Shown piece after piece: positions 9,929 to 19,120 of a stretch of DNA of 64,000 bases. The stretch's first letter is position 1. Each line of letters starts with the position of its first letter. The position numbers and the translations under genes are program-made. The DNA comes from Schizochytrium sp. TIO01 (lineage: Eukaryota; Sar; Bigyra; Thraustochytrida; Thraustochytriidae): NCBI GenBank assembly GCA_004764695.1, contig SMSO01000014.1:6624029-6688028 (forward strand). Reading direction: 5' to 3'. The notes beneath the pieces were generated by a model. That model was not told the origin of the DNA. It worked only from the letters and a program-made list of their open reading frames with translations, and did not search any database.

Positions 9929-12900
9929 ATGGGCCTGAAGGCGTTCGCGCAGGCGCAGCTGGGTCTCGCGGGCGCCGTCTTCCCGCATGACCTGCAGCAG
10001 AGCGGGCGCAGCGGCGATGGCGCTGATGCTGTTGACAGGGGTGCCTCGGATGGCGTCGCATCGGCACGACTCGGGGAGTTGCAGTGCCTTGTGGCGGGCG
10101 TAGATCAGCGAGCAGAAAGCACGAATTCGTTGGTGGACGCCACCACTCAGTGTGCCGTTGTGACTATCGTAGTGCTCCCGAAAAAGGCCCTCGCAGAGAC
10201 CTTGGCTGTTGTGCCGGCAGACAATGAGGCTAAGAAAACAGAGTCTGGGAATGCCAAAGCAAGCGCCGGGGCAGATGACCTCTCAACACCCAAAGAAGCT
10301 GCGAACGGAGATCCGAAAAATGGTGTCTCAATACCAAGTACTCCATCGAGCGGGAGACTGGAATCACAATTATTGACTGAGCAATCTGATATGTCCCTGG
10401 GAGGCCTAAGAGCATTTCTTGATGAAGTGGTGGACCTGAACATATGGTACAGTGATAGTGATAGTGAAGAGGACACAGAATGTAAGACCTCCCCTCAGGA
10501 TGTGTCGCTAGGAGCATTAGCGGAGAAAGAGTCCCAAAAAGGTTCTTCAAAAACTTCTCAGAGAGGGACTGCTCAAAAGTACCTGTTGCACGTGCTTAAA
10601 ACTCTTTATCAAAACCCCGAGGTCGTTAAGATTGATAATCCTAAGGGAATCCGCGAATTCTTAGGGCATGATGCTTTACCACAGGCACATCAAAACTGGT
10701 TGCCTGTGTGGAAGGTCTTAGAGGCAAAAGATGCCTATTTCGTGCTGTGTGGTTGGACTCCCTATACATTGGAGTCCATGGTAAAGTTCAATTATCATAC
10801 ATTGCGTCCTGCGATGCTCCCTTCAAAAAGACCTGCACGCCTCGGTGAACTGGCACTGTCTGCAATTGATTCAGCATCTGATGAACCTCTTCGCTTTGTA
10901 CTCTTCCAGCTTGTAAGAACTATCGCCTTCATGCATGAAAAGGGCCTTTACCATGGCAATCTACGTCCACAGAGCATTTATATCACCAATGATTTCTGGG
11001 TCTGGGTTATGCCTCCTTTGCTTGCTCATGAGAAAGCAAATGCAGCAAAACTTCAAGCACTTTCACCACACGTTTCTCTGCTACCTCGCCGAAGTGTGAA
11101 CGATATAATGCCTTTCTCGCTAGGTTTGACTGAGGCATGGCGCAGGGGCCATGTCAGTAATTTAGACTACCTCATGGCCATCAATGCGGCTGCGGGACGA
11201 CATATGGCAGACGCAAATTTTCATCCTGTCATTCCATGGGTCACAGATTTCTCATCAAGCGACTTGGAGGACGGCGAGCGCCCACACTGGCGCGACCTCA
11301 CGCGTAGTAAATACCGTCTTGTCAAAGGTGATGATCAGCTCGATATAACTTTTCGAAACTCACCGACTCCACATCACATTACAGAATCACTTTCAGAAAT
11401 TACCTTTTATATATACATGGCACGTATCACACCTCTTGCAACCCTCAGGAGTGTGGTGCGAAGTAATTTTGAAGCCAAGGAGTATCCAGCATCCATGGCA
11501 CGAATGTACGAGTGGACTCCTGACGAATGTATTCCTGAGTTTTTCTGTGATGCTTCAGTATTTTCATCAATGCATACCGATATAGATTTGCCAGACTTGC
11601 AGTTTCCGGAGTGGTGCAAAAGTGCCCAAGAATTTGTAGACTGGCATCGTAGCGCATTAGAGTCTCCGCATGTTTCTCAGCAACTTCATCACTGGATTGA
11701 TCTTAACTTTGGTTATAAACTCTCGGGCAGAGCTGCTGAAGAGAGCAAAAATGTTACTCTTCCACTTTCTTCTTTGCCACAGCATCGTCTTCGTAAGAGT
11801 CCAGGCTTTGTTCAGGTTTTTACGGAACCACATCCACCTCGCCAGTTTGAGAATCAAGATCGTTTGGGATCAGCCATGGATGCTTTTGAGCAAGGCGCCC
11901 GCTTTGAAAGGGCGTTTGGTCCAATGCTGGCGCCAACGTATGAACTTACTAGAACGGAAGGTGACGAGGATCTTGAGGCAAACTCTTTGCTACGAGCGAA
12001 ACAAGCAGATGACTACTTTTCGCTAGCTTGCATTGCTGCAGAAATGTATCTACGTCAGCCACTACTCACTGATGCTCGTGAGAAGGCTCTTCGAGAAAGC
12101 CCGGAGGATGCTATGCATCAGGTTTTACCTGAAATTAACAAATTACCATTGCGTGTAAGGAGCTTTGTCAGCGAAGGTCTTCGAGCAAAACATTGTGACG
12201 ATTTCCTTCTACAAAATGATATTAAACATTCTGTATTTCCTACTTGGTTTGACCAAGTTTACCAATTTTTAGCAGAGTACCAAGCTCGTAAGACATGGCA
12301 TGCACGATTAGAATGGATGCAGAACAATCTCGGCGATCTTTTAATATGCCTTTCTAGTGACCCTGCGGAAAGGCGACAAGCGCTGAACCTTATATTGCCT
12401 TCTATTCTAGCGATCATGCATGACGCAGACGATCCTGTGCGTGCCATAATGCCTATTCAGTTCATTTTGATCGTTGGTCGGGTGCTCGACGTTCGGGAGT
12501 TCTTACCTACAGTTGTCGACGTTTATGAAGCTATGCAAGCAAAGAGTCGCTGGGAGCTCCTTCATCTCGCTCTTGACGCTGAAATCTGCTTACGTGTTCT
12601 TGGTCTGGTAGGATGTATGGCTTTTGCAGCTACATACGTGCCATTCCTTGTTGAAACCCTTCGCAGTACCTCAGCACCTTATGCTGTACAAAACACAGCT
12701 GCCGAAACTCTAATTGCCATTGCAAGGTCTCCAGACTTTGGAATTGGACAATCTGTGCGTACTGTGTTACCTTTGCTCCTTAGACGTTTTCAAATCGCAC
12801 GTGGTGTAGGTACATGGACTGATCGGGACATATGCGTCCATCTAAAACAATTTGGTCCCAGTGAGCTCTCGCCTATCAAGCTCACTGCACTACTGGATAA

Positions 12901-15900
12901 GTATAGCTCTATAATTGATTCAACTAAAATCGGCAGCGGCGGCAGTAGTAGTGGAGACAGGGGCCAGGTAGGGCCGTCCTCAATAAATGGAGCTTCCACT
13001 TCAAATATCTTTGAACGAAGTCCAACCACAGGGAACACGAATAGTAGCAACCACGGTACTCTGGGTAACGAGTATAGTACAAGTGTGTTTGGGAATCTTG
13101 CTAGCTCTATGTTTGGTGTGGGCGGTCCTGCTAGACCTCGAAGTGATCTCTTTCTACCGGTAGAGATTCCCACTGTCAAGGTTATTCGTTATATTGCTGC
13201 ACGATCAGGTAGGGCTGTCGTGATGGAACTAGTTTTCCCAGCTGCTTTTCGTGCTCTAGAAAAGACATGCGACCATGGAGACGATGTATCCGATAAGCAG
13301 CGTGCGTGGATCCGTCGAATGGACATTCTCTCACTTCTTTCTTGCGTAGTGTCTCTTCTTGAAGAAGAGGATCTCTACAAGTGGTTTCTTGAAAGATCTG
13401 ACTTGCGTGAATTGCTAGGTAAGCTTCCTGGCCCAGTCCTTGAGGAGCAACTTTCGTTCATCTACGTTGCTGTTCTTCTAGGCCTTGTTGTTAACCGTAT
13501 AGGGCATCATGAAATCGCACCAGTTTTGGAGGCAAGTGCGGACTCTCTACGTGCTGCAGCAGTGCCTCGCTGTGCATTACCGCAGCTTTGGGTTGCCCGC
13601 TTCATCTTTGCTGCATTTGAAACTCGATGGGGCGAAGAAAGAATTCGAGCGTACTATCCATCCCTTGCACCATCAAATCTGCGTCGCCTTCTCGCAATTC
13701 CAGATGCATATCGCCGGCCGGACCGCGACAAAACTATTGGGGATGCAAGTATGGCCCCGACCCCTCCTCTCGGAAGGCAATTTGGATCTGATAGTCAACC
13801 TGCGGGAGGGTTGCACATCACTACCTCTCTTGACAACGGAGATGGATCTCAGGTTGAACTAGACGAGGAAGAAGATGAGTTTGACTCAGAGGAAATTTTG
13901 CTTGTGGATGCTAATCTCCCTCGTACTGGTGATCGGAATCTTGAAAGCTCTCCACCTTCTGCATCACATTCGGCAATTCCGGAGCTCCAACGTGACCCAT
14001 CTGTAAGTATAATTGCAAATAGTAAGACACTACTACATGCGGCAACATCAGAAAAGGCTGATGATTTGGAGGCCATGCCTTCAACGTCATCAATGTCGTC
14101 ATCTCTGTATAAGTGGGGTCGACCAGCCAGCTTTAGGAGGACCCTATCTGCTGCTGTAGGTAGCGATGAGGTAGGAGTACGGGAGGAAAATGAAGATTCG
14201 CAAAATAGCTTGCTGCACTCGGAAAGAAGTCGTGCTCAAGATGATCTGGAGTCACAAACACATAGGGAGGAAACATGGCTCATAGGACCTGAGCAAGCAA
14301 GTGCGAGTGAGTCATCTGATATATTTATGAAACGAAAAAAGCGCGGGACTCTGCTTGGAGCTGTTAGCGATTCCTTTGAAGCCCATCAATCACCCTTGAT
14401 TACTTTGGAAGCGAATGAAGACGAAACATTGCTAGCAACATCATCACGTAGTAGTTCACTTAAACTGTTTTCTATTACTGGAACTCCTCGAGAGCTTGCG
14501 CACTTTCGGAATGTTCGGCCAGTGAGCAGTATTCGATTTTTGGATCTCGGCCGGAAGTGCTTGTTATTAGATGGAGCTGTGCGGCTCTGGGATACTGAAT
14601 ACGGGCACGAGCGCACTAGGGAGGTTGGGTCTCCGCCAAAACTAAGGACGGTACCTATAGGCATGTCTCACCGTCCAGTCCTCACTGCAGAAACACCAGG
14701 ACAGCAATCACGTGTGCATGAGAACATTATTTGGATTTCGACAATAGCTGGAACGATTGATTGTCTAGACTTCAGGGTTCCGGGTTACCTTGTTAGCTCC
14801 CATATGCTTCCTATGGGTGACTATGGTTCTGGAACTAGTCACCCTGGGGAGTACTGTGCTGGGTCAGTCGTATGCGGTGGCAACTTTGCAGGGGGGTGGG
14901 TTGCTGCTGGGCGTGCATCTGGCCATGTGTCGGTCCTTGATGCTCGGACTGGTGGAGTTCTTGCACACTGGAAAGCTCATGAAGCAGGGGTAGTATCGCT
15001 CAAAGCATTGCACTTATCTTCCTCGAGTTCTCAAGAGGGTCTAGTACATGAATCTGCAGCTTATCAGCTACTTTCTTTAAGCTCCGAAGGTTCTGCTCGT
15101 GTTTGGGATGTTTCCCTTCACGGGGGTTTTGAAAACGCCGGTGAGTTTCCTTGGAGCTCTCAGCGCCGCCCTGCATGTCGTATTCGCGTAGGTGGGCTGC
15201 CTCGTACGGCACGATTTTCTCGAGTGCTTGCTCCTCAACTGAAGTCCTCCGTAGCGCCTTTTCAGGCATCCAACCCGTTAAACAATACCCACAGCCTTTC
15301 GCATTCGTCATCAAATTCATCATTGAATGATAGTCATCCAGTTCCAAAAATTTCTTCACTTTTAGGTACACAGCCAGGAATCCTCAGTAGTCGATTCTTA
15401 AGTACAGCGACATCTACTTCTCAGTCATCGAATGCCCGCGTGCGCTCTGCATCGGATGATGATGTCCCGGTAAATGTCTCACCTGTACGCGCTGACAACG
15501 ACCATGAAAGTGTTATACGCGCAAATCAAATTCATAAAGAGCTTGGAACTTCACATGAAGGGGCCGTGAAGGGGCTTCATCGACGAAGCGAAAGTGTTGG
15601 ACTGACTATGACTCGAAGCCTTCCAGGGGGTCACGGCCTAGAAGCAAGTCAACATGGGAATTCTTCTACACGCTACTCCGTATTAGATGCCTCTTCCTCA
15701 ACTTCGTCTGCGAATGCCTACGGATCGTCTCTTTCTCCTGATAGTACAGCTCAACAAGAAGGGTTCGGGGTCTCTACATCAAACGAATACTCTTCTACAC
15801 AGTCACCCACGTCTGGAATGGGAGTTTCTCCATCAGTTATGCGTAATCAACAAGGTCAGCTAGGAAATGCGAATGCAAGGCGTGGAACTCGGGTATATGT

Positions 15901-16183
15901 CTCCCTGCCTCAGTGCGACACTGCAAATGTATGGCGCGACACGTCGCCAGCAGCGCATGGAAACACTCGTTTCGTAATAGGATCGGATAACCGTTTGTCA
16001 GTCGTATCCTTAGAGCTGAGGCCTCGTGCTGTTGAGGTAACTGCTAAGCCAATTAGCCTTCGTGATGCCACTGGTGAACTAATTCCTCGTGGTACAATGA
16101 GGATTACAACCCTTCGGGTTTTACCTATGCATGGCACAATTCTGGCCGGGGGTGATACTGGACATATTCACACGATAATCTGA
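9929..16183 (+). CDS. WDR81: WDR81/GFS12-like protein: pseudokinase, BEACH domain, WD40 repeats
   Basis: An intronless 2,084-residue protein with a real ATG. A kinase-like segment spans residues ~240-375. Its catalytic-loop equivalent reads YHGNLRPQS (~341) instead of HRDLKPxN, so it is a pseudokinase. A BEACH domain follows at ~390-610, recognisable from the NLDYLMAINAAAGR and YPVIPWVT-like (here HPVIPWVTDF) segments. A long helical region comes next (~720-1260), then acidic/Ser-rich linkers, and WD40 repeats from ~1485 to the C-terminus. The order pseudokinase-BEACH-WD40 and the size match animal WDR81 (about 1,940 residues) and plant GFS12. WDR81 acts with WDR91 on endosomes to restrain class III PI3-kinase and promote maturation. 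That role is transferred from the family. No WDR91 gene is in the window. Confidence 0.85.
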   Translation: MGLKAFAQAQLGLAGAVFPHDLQQSGRSGDGADAVDRGASDGVASARLGELQCLVAGVDQRAESTNSLVDATTQCAVVTIVVLPKKALAETLAVVPADNEAKKTESGNAKASAGADDLSTPKEAANGDPKNGVSIPSTPSSGRLESQLLTEQSDMSLGGLRAFLDEVVDLNIWYSDSDSEEDTECKTSPQDVSLGALAEKESQKGSSKTSQRGTAQKYLLHVLKTLYQNPEVVKIDNPKGIREFLGHDALPQAHQNWLPVWKVLEAKDAYFVLCGWTPYTLESMVKFNYHTLRPAMLPSKRPARLGELALSAIDSASDEPLRFVLFQLVRTIAFMHEKGLYHGNLRPQSIYITNDFWVWVMPPLLAHEKANAAKLQALSPHVSLLPRRSVNDIMPFSLGLTEAWRRGHVSNLDYLMAINAAAGRHMADANFHPVIPWVTDFSSSDLEDGERPHWRDLTRSKYRLVKGDDQLDITFRNSPTPHHITESLSEITFYIYMARITPLATLRSVVRSNFEAKEYPASMARMYEWTPDECIPEFFCDASVFSSMHTDIDLPDLQFPEWCKSAQEFVDWHRSALESPHVSQQLHHWIDLNFGYKLSGRAAEESKNVTLPLSSLPQHRLRKSPGFVQVFTEPHPPRQFENQDRLGSAMDAFEQGARFERAFGPMLAPTYELTRTEGDEDLEANSLLRAKQADDYFSLACIAAEMYLRQPLLTDAREKALRESPEDAMHQVLPEINKLPLRVRSFVSEGLRAKHCDDFLLQNDIKHSVFPTWFDQVYQFLAEYQARKTWHARLEWMQNNLGDLLICLSSDPAERRQALNLILPSILAIMHDADDPVRAIMPIQFILIVGRVLDVREFLPTVVDVYEAMQAKSRWELLHLALDAEICLRVLGLVGCMAFAATYVPFLVETLRSTSAPYAVQNTAAETLIAIARSPDFGIGQSVRTVLPLLLRRFQIARGVGTWTDRDICVHLKQFGPSELSPIKLTALLDKYSSIIDSTKIGSGGSSSGDRGQVGPSSINGASTSNIFERSPTTGNTNSSNHGTLGNEYSTSVFGNLASSMFGVGGPARPRSDLFLPVEIPTVKVIRYIAARSGRAVVMELVFPAAFRALEKTCDHGDDVSDKQRAWIRRMDILSLLSCVVSLLEEEDLYKWFLERSDLRELLGKLPGPVLEEQLSFIYVAVLLGLVVNRIGHHEIAPVLEASADSLRAAAVPRCALPQLWVARFIFAAFETRWGEERIRAYYPSLAPSNLRRLLAIPDAYRRPDRDKTIGDASMAPTPPLGRQFGSDSQPAGGLHITTSLDNGDGSQVELDEEEDEFDSEEILLVDANLPRTGDRNLESSPPSASHSAIPELQRDPSVSIIANSKTLLHAATSEKADDLEAMPSTSSMSSSLYKWGRPASFRRTLSAAVGSDEVGVREENEDSQNSLLHSERSRAQDDLESQTHREETWLIGPEQASASESSDIFMKRKKRGTLLGAVSDSFEAHQSPLITLEANEDETLLATSSRSSSLKLFSITGTPRELAHFRNVRPVSSIRFLDLGRKCLLLDGAVRLWDTEYGHERTREVGSPPKLRTVPIGMSHRPVLTAETPGQQSRVHENIIWISTIAGTIDCLDFRVPGYLVSSHMLPMGDYGSGTSHPGEYCAGSVVCGGNFAGGWVAAGRASGHVSVLDARTGGVLAHWKAHEAGVVSLKALHLSSSSSQEGLVHESAAYQLLSLSSEGSARVWDVSLHGGFENAGEFPWSSQRRPACRIRVGGLPRTARFSRVLAPQLKSSVAPFQASNPLNNTHSLSHSSSNSSLNDSHPVPKISSLLGTQPGILSSRFLSTATSTSQSSNARVRSASDDDVPVNVSPVRADNDHESVIRANQIHKELGTSHEGAVKGLHRRSESVGLTMTRSLPGGHGLEASQHGNSSTRYSVLDASSSTSSANAYGSSLSPDSTAQQEGFGVSTSNEYSSTQSPTSGMGVSPSVMRNQQGQLGNANARRGTRVYVSLPQCDTANVWRDTSPAAHGNTRFVIGSDNRLSVVSLELRPRAVEVTAKPISLRDATGELIPRGTMRITTLRVLPMHGTILAGGDTGHIHTII

Positions 16184-16272
16184 GTCGAGGTTTGAGGACC
16201 TGCTGATCGCTATGTTTCTATTGTTGAATGCGGACCCTGGAATTGATAAGTTCTGTTTGTGATACTTTATTT

Positions 16273-17082
16273 TTACCTTTTTAAACTCGATCTGGCTTGT
16301 TTGTGAAGTTCAAGAATGCGGAGTTCCTCTTGCAAACGCCCTAGTTTAGATTTTAGAGCTGTTATCTCCTTTTCCTCACGATCTGCTTGATCTACGACCT
16401 CTTTTTTATGCCGAGTATTAAGCTCCTGGTAAAGGTCAAGAATCTGTACTGCCCGGCCAAGTGTTTTGACTGGTTTTTCCTGCAGCCTGGGTCGGCTAAG
16501 AAACTCAAGGAATTTCTTTCTTGCCTGCACGGCGCCAGCTTTCCAATGTTTAGAATTGAAAACCTCTTCGAGAGGAACTATTGTAGCTTGCTCAAATGAG
16601 GTCTTGTGTCTTTCGACACTTTCTTGGTAGTAAGTAGAAATTTCTCCATAGTCAATAAATTCATGAAACTTGAGTTCGTCTTCATCCTCCTTTGGGACCT
16701 CTCCAGTTTCTTTACTGCTCTTAATCTCAGGTTCCTGATTTAAGCTTTCAATCCTAAACCCATTTGCAAGCTTTTCTTGCTCCTGCACGGCTTGAATAAT
16801 AGCATCCGGTTTGAGGACAATTCCTTGTTTTGCTAGCTCCTTCTTCTTTGCTTTTAGCCAAGCCCTTTTCCGATCAGCTAGATTCCGATCTTTGACACCG
16901 TCCATAAATTTGTTAAGATACTCCTCATGCAAATCGTGGATCTCAATAGCTGCTAGCATAGCAAATTTAAGCTCTCGATTTCTTCGTTCTAAGGATTTAT
17001 TTGGCTCTCGATTAGCATCAACATCCTCTGGGTCATATGGATCAGTGTACAATTGCGCCTTGGCGCGGTTCCAGAACCCCAT
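16273..17082 (-). CDS. Unrecognised charged coiled-coil protein
   Basis: A 269-residue protein from the ATG at 17082; the TTG just upstream is not a likely start. It opens with GFWNRAKAQLY and a Pro/Asp-rich stretch, then long Lys/Glu-rich helices. The last ~70 residues are a heptad-like coiled coil (EEKEITALKSKLGRLQEEL). No catalytic motif, signal peptide or membrane segment is visible. The frame stays open for about 18 codons upstream of the ATG until a TGA, so a spliced upstream exon is possible. It converges on the WDR81-like gene with only ~90 bp between the stops. Function unknown; a structural or organellar role would be a guess. Confidence 0.6.
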   Translation of the reverse strand: MGFWNRAKAQLYTDPYDPEDVDANREPNKSLERRNRELKFAMLAAIEIHDLHEEYLNKFMDGVKDRNLADRKRAWLKAKKKELAKQGIVLKPDAIIQAVQEQEKLANGFRIESLNQEPEIKSSKETGEVPKEDEDELKFHEFIDYGEISTYYQESVERHKTSFEQATIVPLEEVFNSKHWKAGAVQARKKFLEFLSRPRLQEKPVKTLGRAVQILDLYQELNTRHKKEVVDQADREEKEITALKSKLGRLQEELRILELHKQARSSLKR

Positions 17083-17524
17083 CAATGCAGGCCCTTCTGT
17101 TTGGCGACTATCTCGTTCTGGTTCACGAATGCGTCGCTCTCATTTGTTGGTCTTTCTTTCTGGTTAGCTCTAAGCTTTGGCACCATCTCATAGTTGGGTG
17201 TCCGTTGAGGTCATTGGTGACGTCGGTCAAGATAATAAAAGAACAAGTTGATATATTACATGAGGCTCGGAGAGATCAACGTGAAAATCTTACAATCGAT
17301 GTCGATGTTGTATGGAAGGTAGAGAAAGAAAGAAACATAGACTGGTTGGAAAATTTTAAATTCTGGACAAGTTCAGATATATATCATTTTTGAAGATTAG
17401 GGAGACCACTGAATACATAAGAAGACATTTAAAAAAAGTACGGAGTTTTGCAATTATGTCTCATGTTTTTCAACATATACCCAAAGCACGATGTAGAGCA
17501 GAAATTCGGGGGGGCAGGCTAGAC
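17083..17524. other. Intergenic region with possible upstream exon of the coiled-coil gene
   Basis: It holds the 5' flank of the coiled-coil gene and the 3' flank of the phosphoesterase gene, both minus strand. The first ~50 bases continue the coiled-coil frame, and another minus-strand frame at about 17090-17190 also looks coding (Lys/Asn-rich). No confident exon can be placed. Confidence 0.3.
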
Positions 17525-19120
17525 TTAGTCAGAGATGAGAAATTGGTCAACAACTTCTCCATTAATGGTTTTGAAGTAACAGTATGCAGGGTTTCCGATT
17601 TCTTGCGGCCCAACTGGAAGCTCACAAAAAAGCGCGCCAAATGGATAACCATGCTTGTGTGCTGAAGAGTCTTTCTCAACATGAATAACTTCAGATGATG
17701 TTTCAGGGGATCCAGAAACATCTTTATAAAAAATCTTACCACCAGGATCTGTGTCTGAAAGCATATGCCGGGGGTGAACTGCAGCTAAGTGCGAACGCTT
17801 CAAATAAGCATCGCGGGAGGGTACACTGACTGAGTGACCGCCAAGGCCGGAGACTATAGCGAAAGTCTTACCAGGTTTGGCATGCAGCAGAGGCAAGCCT
17901 TCTTTTGCCAATTGCGGTTTGTTAAACGCGTAAGGTTGTTGAAATGATGTGATCTCATGAGAACGTAAATAATAGTGCTCATGACCAGTTAAAACAACCG
18001 CGCCTGCTTTACGGCATTCCTCATACGCGCTTTCCAAATGTTCAGAATGCATGACTGGGGGAGGATCCCGAAAGCCGACTTGCATAAGATGAAAGGGTGC
18101 ATGCCACATACAAAATGTCCAACGGGTAGAAGGATAATGCTGTTTAAGTGCTAGAAGAGCTCTACGAACAAACTGACTGTTTTGCTCCATACGGTTTTCA
18201 AAATCACTTAAGTTTGAAAGAATGAAGGAGACGCCTTTGTAGTGACAGGCGAGCTGACTTCTCGAGGGACTTGCAAGCGGGCAATCCACACCAAGTGCGT
18301 TGAGGATTGCGTCGCGTTTATGCACATATTCAATCCATTGCTCTCCAGCAAAAGCCTCCGGGTTGTTGCGTCTCGCCTTTGGAATCTTCATTTCATAGTT
18401 TCCAGCAGAATAGAAATAAGGAAAGTTGGGTCCGAGAATGGAAATCATTTGATTCTCCCAGCGTTCAACATCCCCAGCATAGTCAATGTCACCCGGGTGA
18501 AGTACCATATCGACGTTCTCGTCAGCAACAAGTTGGAGCACACGCTCCGTAGCTTCGTTAATCGCAGCATCGGCAAAAATAGCGACGCGTGTCGTGTTAC
18601 GCAGCGAGTCCGGATATTCGTCTCCAAACTTGACAAAAACCTCAGAAAATCCAGCAAACTCTCTGCCACGGACCCTCTTGTGACGAGCAGCCGCACTTTG
18701 GTCATTTGCCATCATCATTGCCCGTAAAATAAGGCAGCTAAGAATTACGTAGAACACCATAATCACGCAGTTGCTTTGCAGCCAAATCATAATTTGATAG
18801 GTGTAGCTCCAAGAAGGGCCGCTAGAGCTGCTGGTCTTATGTTTTGGGCAGTATGGTTTAGGAGAAACAAAGGCGTCTGCTTCTGGGTCGTCGGATACAA
18901 ACACAGTAACGCACCGCAATTTGCTTTTCTTCCATGATGGTTGCCTGGTGAGTTCCTTAGAAGCCTCAGGTAAGGACGTTTCTGAGCTAGATTTAGTATT
19001 ATTTAATAAGCTCTGTTCGAGGCCAGAGCTGTCCTGATGTCCTGTACGTCCTTCTTCCGACAGTGAACCCCCCAAGTTCTCTGCTGCCGTTGTTGGCCAG
19101 CCCAGAAACTGCGAGCGCAT
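17525..19120 (-). CDS. Membrane-anchored calcineurin-like (purple-acid-phosphatase-type) metallophosphoesterase
   Basis: A 531-residue ATG-initiated ORF. A polar N-terminal region (~1-108) precedes one hydrophobic segment (~110-134), then the catalytic domain, suggesting a type II membrane protein with a lumenal or extracellular enzyme. Metal-ligand motifs appear in order: FADAA (~175), PGDIDYAGD (~207), GNYEM (~239), WHAPF (~341) and GHEHYY (~380). The usual third motif is GNH-D/E, so its histidine is tyrosine here; the asparagine ligand remains. The family uses a dinuclear metal centre to hydrolyse phosphomonoesters or diesters. The substrate is unknown. GDxxYAG and GHxHYY favour the purple-acid-phosphatase branch over calcineurin proper. 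Confidence 0.78.
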   Translation of the reverse strand: MRSQFLGWPTTAAENLGGSLSEEGRTGHQDSSGLEQSLLNNTKSSSETSLPEASKELTRQPSWKKSKLRCVTVFVSDDPEADAFVSPKPYCPKHKTSSSSGPSWSYTYQIMIWLQSNCVIMVFYVILSCLILRAMMMANDQSAAARHKRVRGREFAGFSEVFVKFGDEYPDSLRNTTRVAIFADAAINEATERVLQLVADENVDMVLHPGDIDYAGDVERWENQMISILGPNFPYFYSAGNYEMKIPKARRNNPEAFAGEQWIEYVHKRDAILNALGVDCPLASPSRSQLACHYKGVSFILSNLSDFENRMEQNSQFVRRALLALKQHYPSTRWTFCMWHAPFHLMQVGFRDPPPVMHSEHLESAYEECRKAGAVVLTGHEHYYLRSHEITSFQQPYAFNKPQLAKEGLPLLHAKPGKTFAIVSGLGGHSVSVPSRDAYLKRSHLAAVHPRHMLSDTDPGGKIFYKDVSGSPETSSEVIHVEKDSSAHKHGYPFGALFCELPVGPQEIGNPAYCYFKTINGEVVDQFLISD

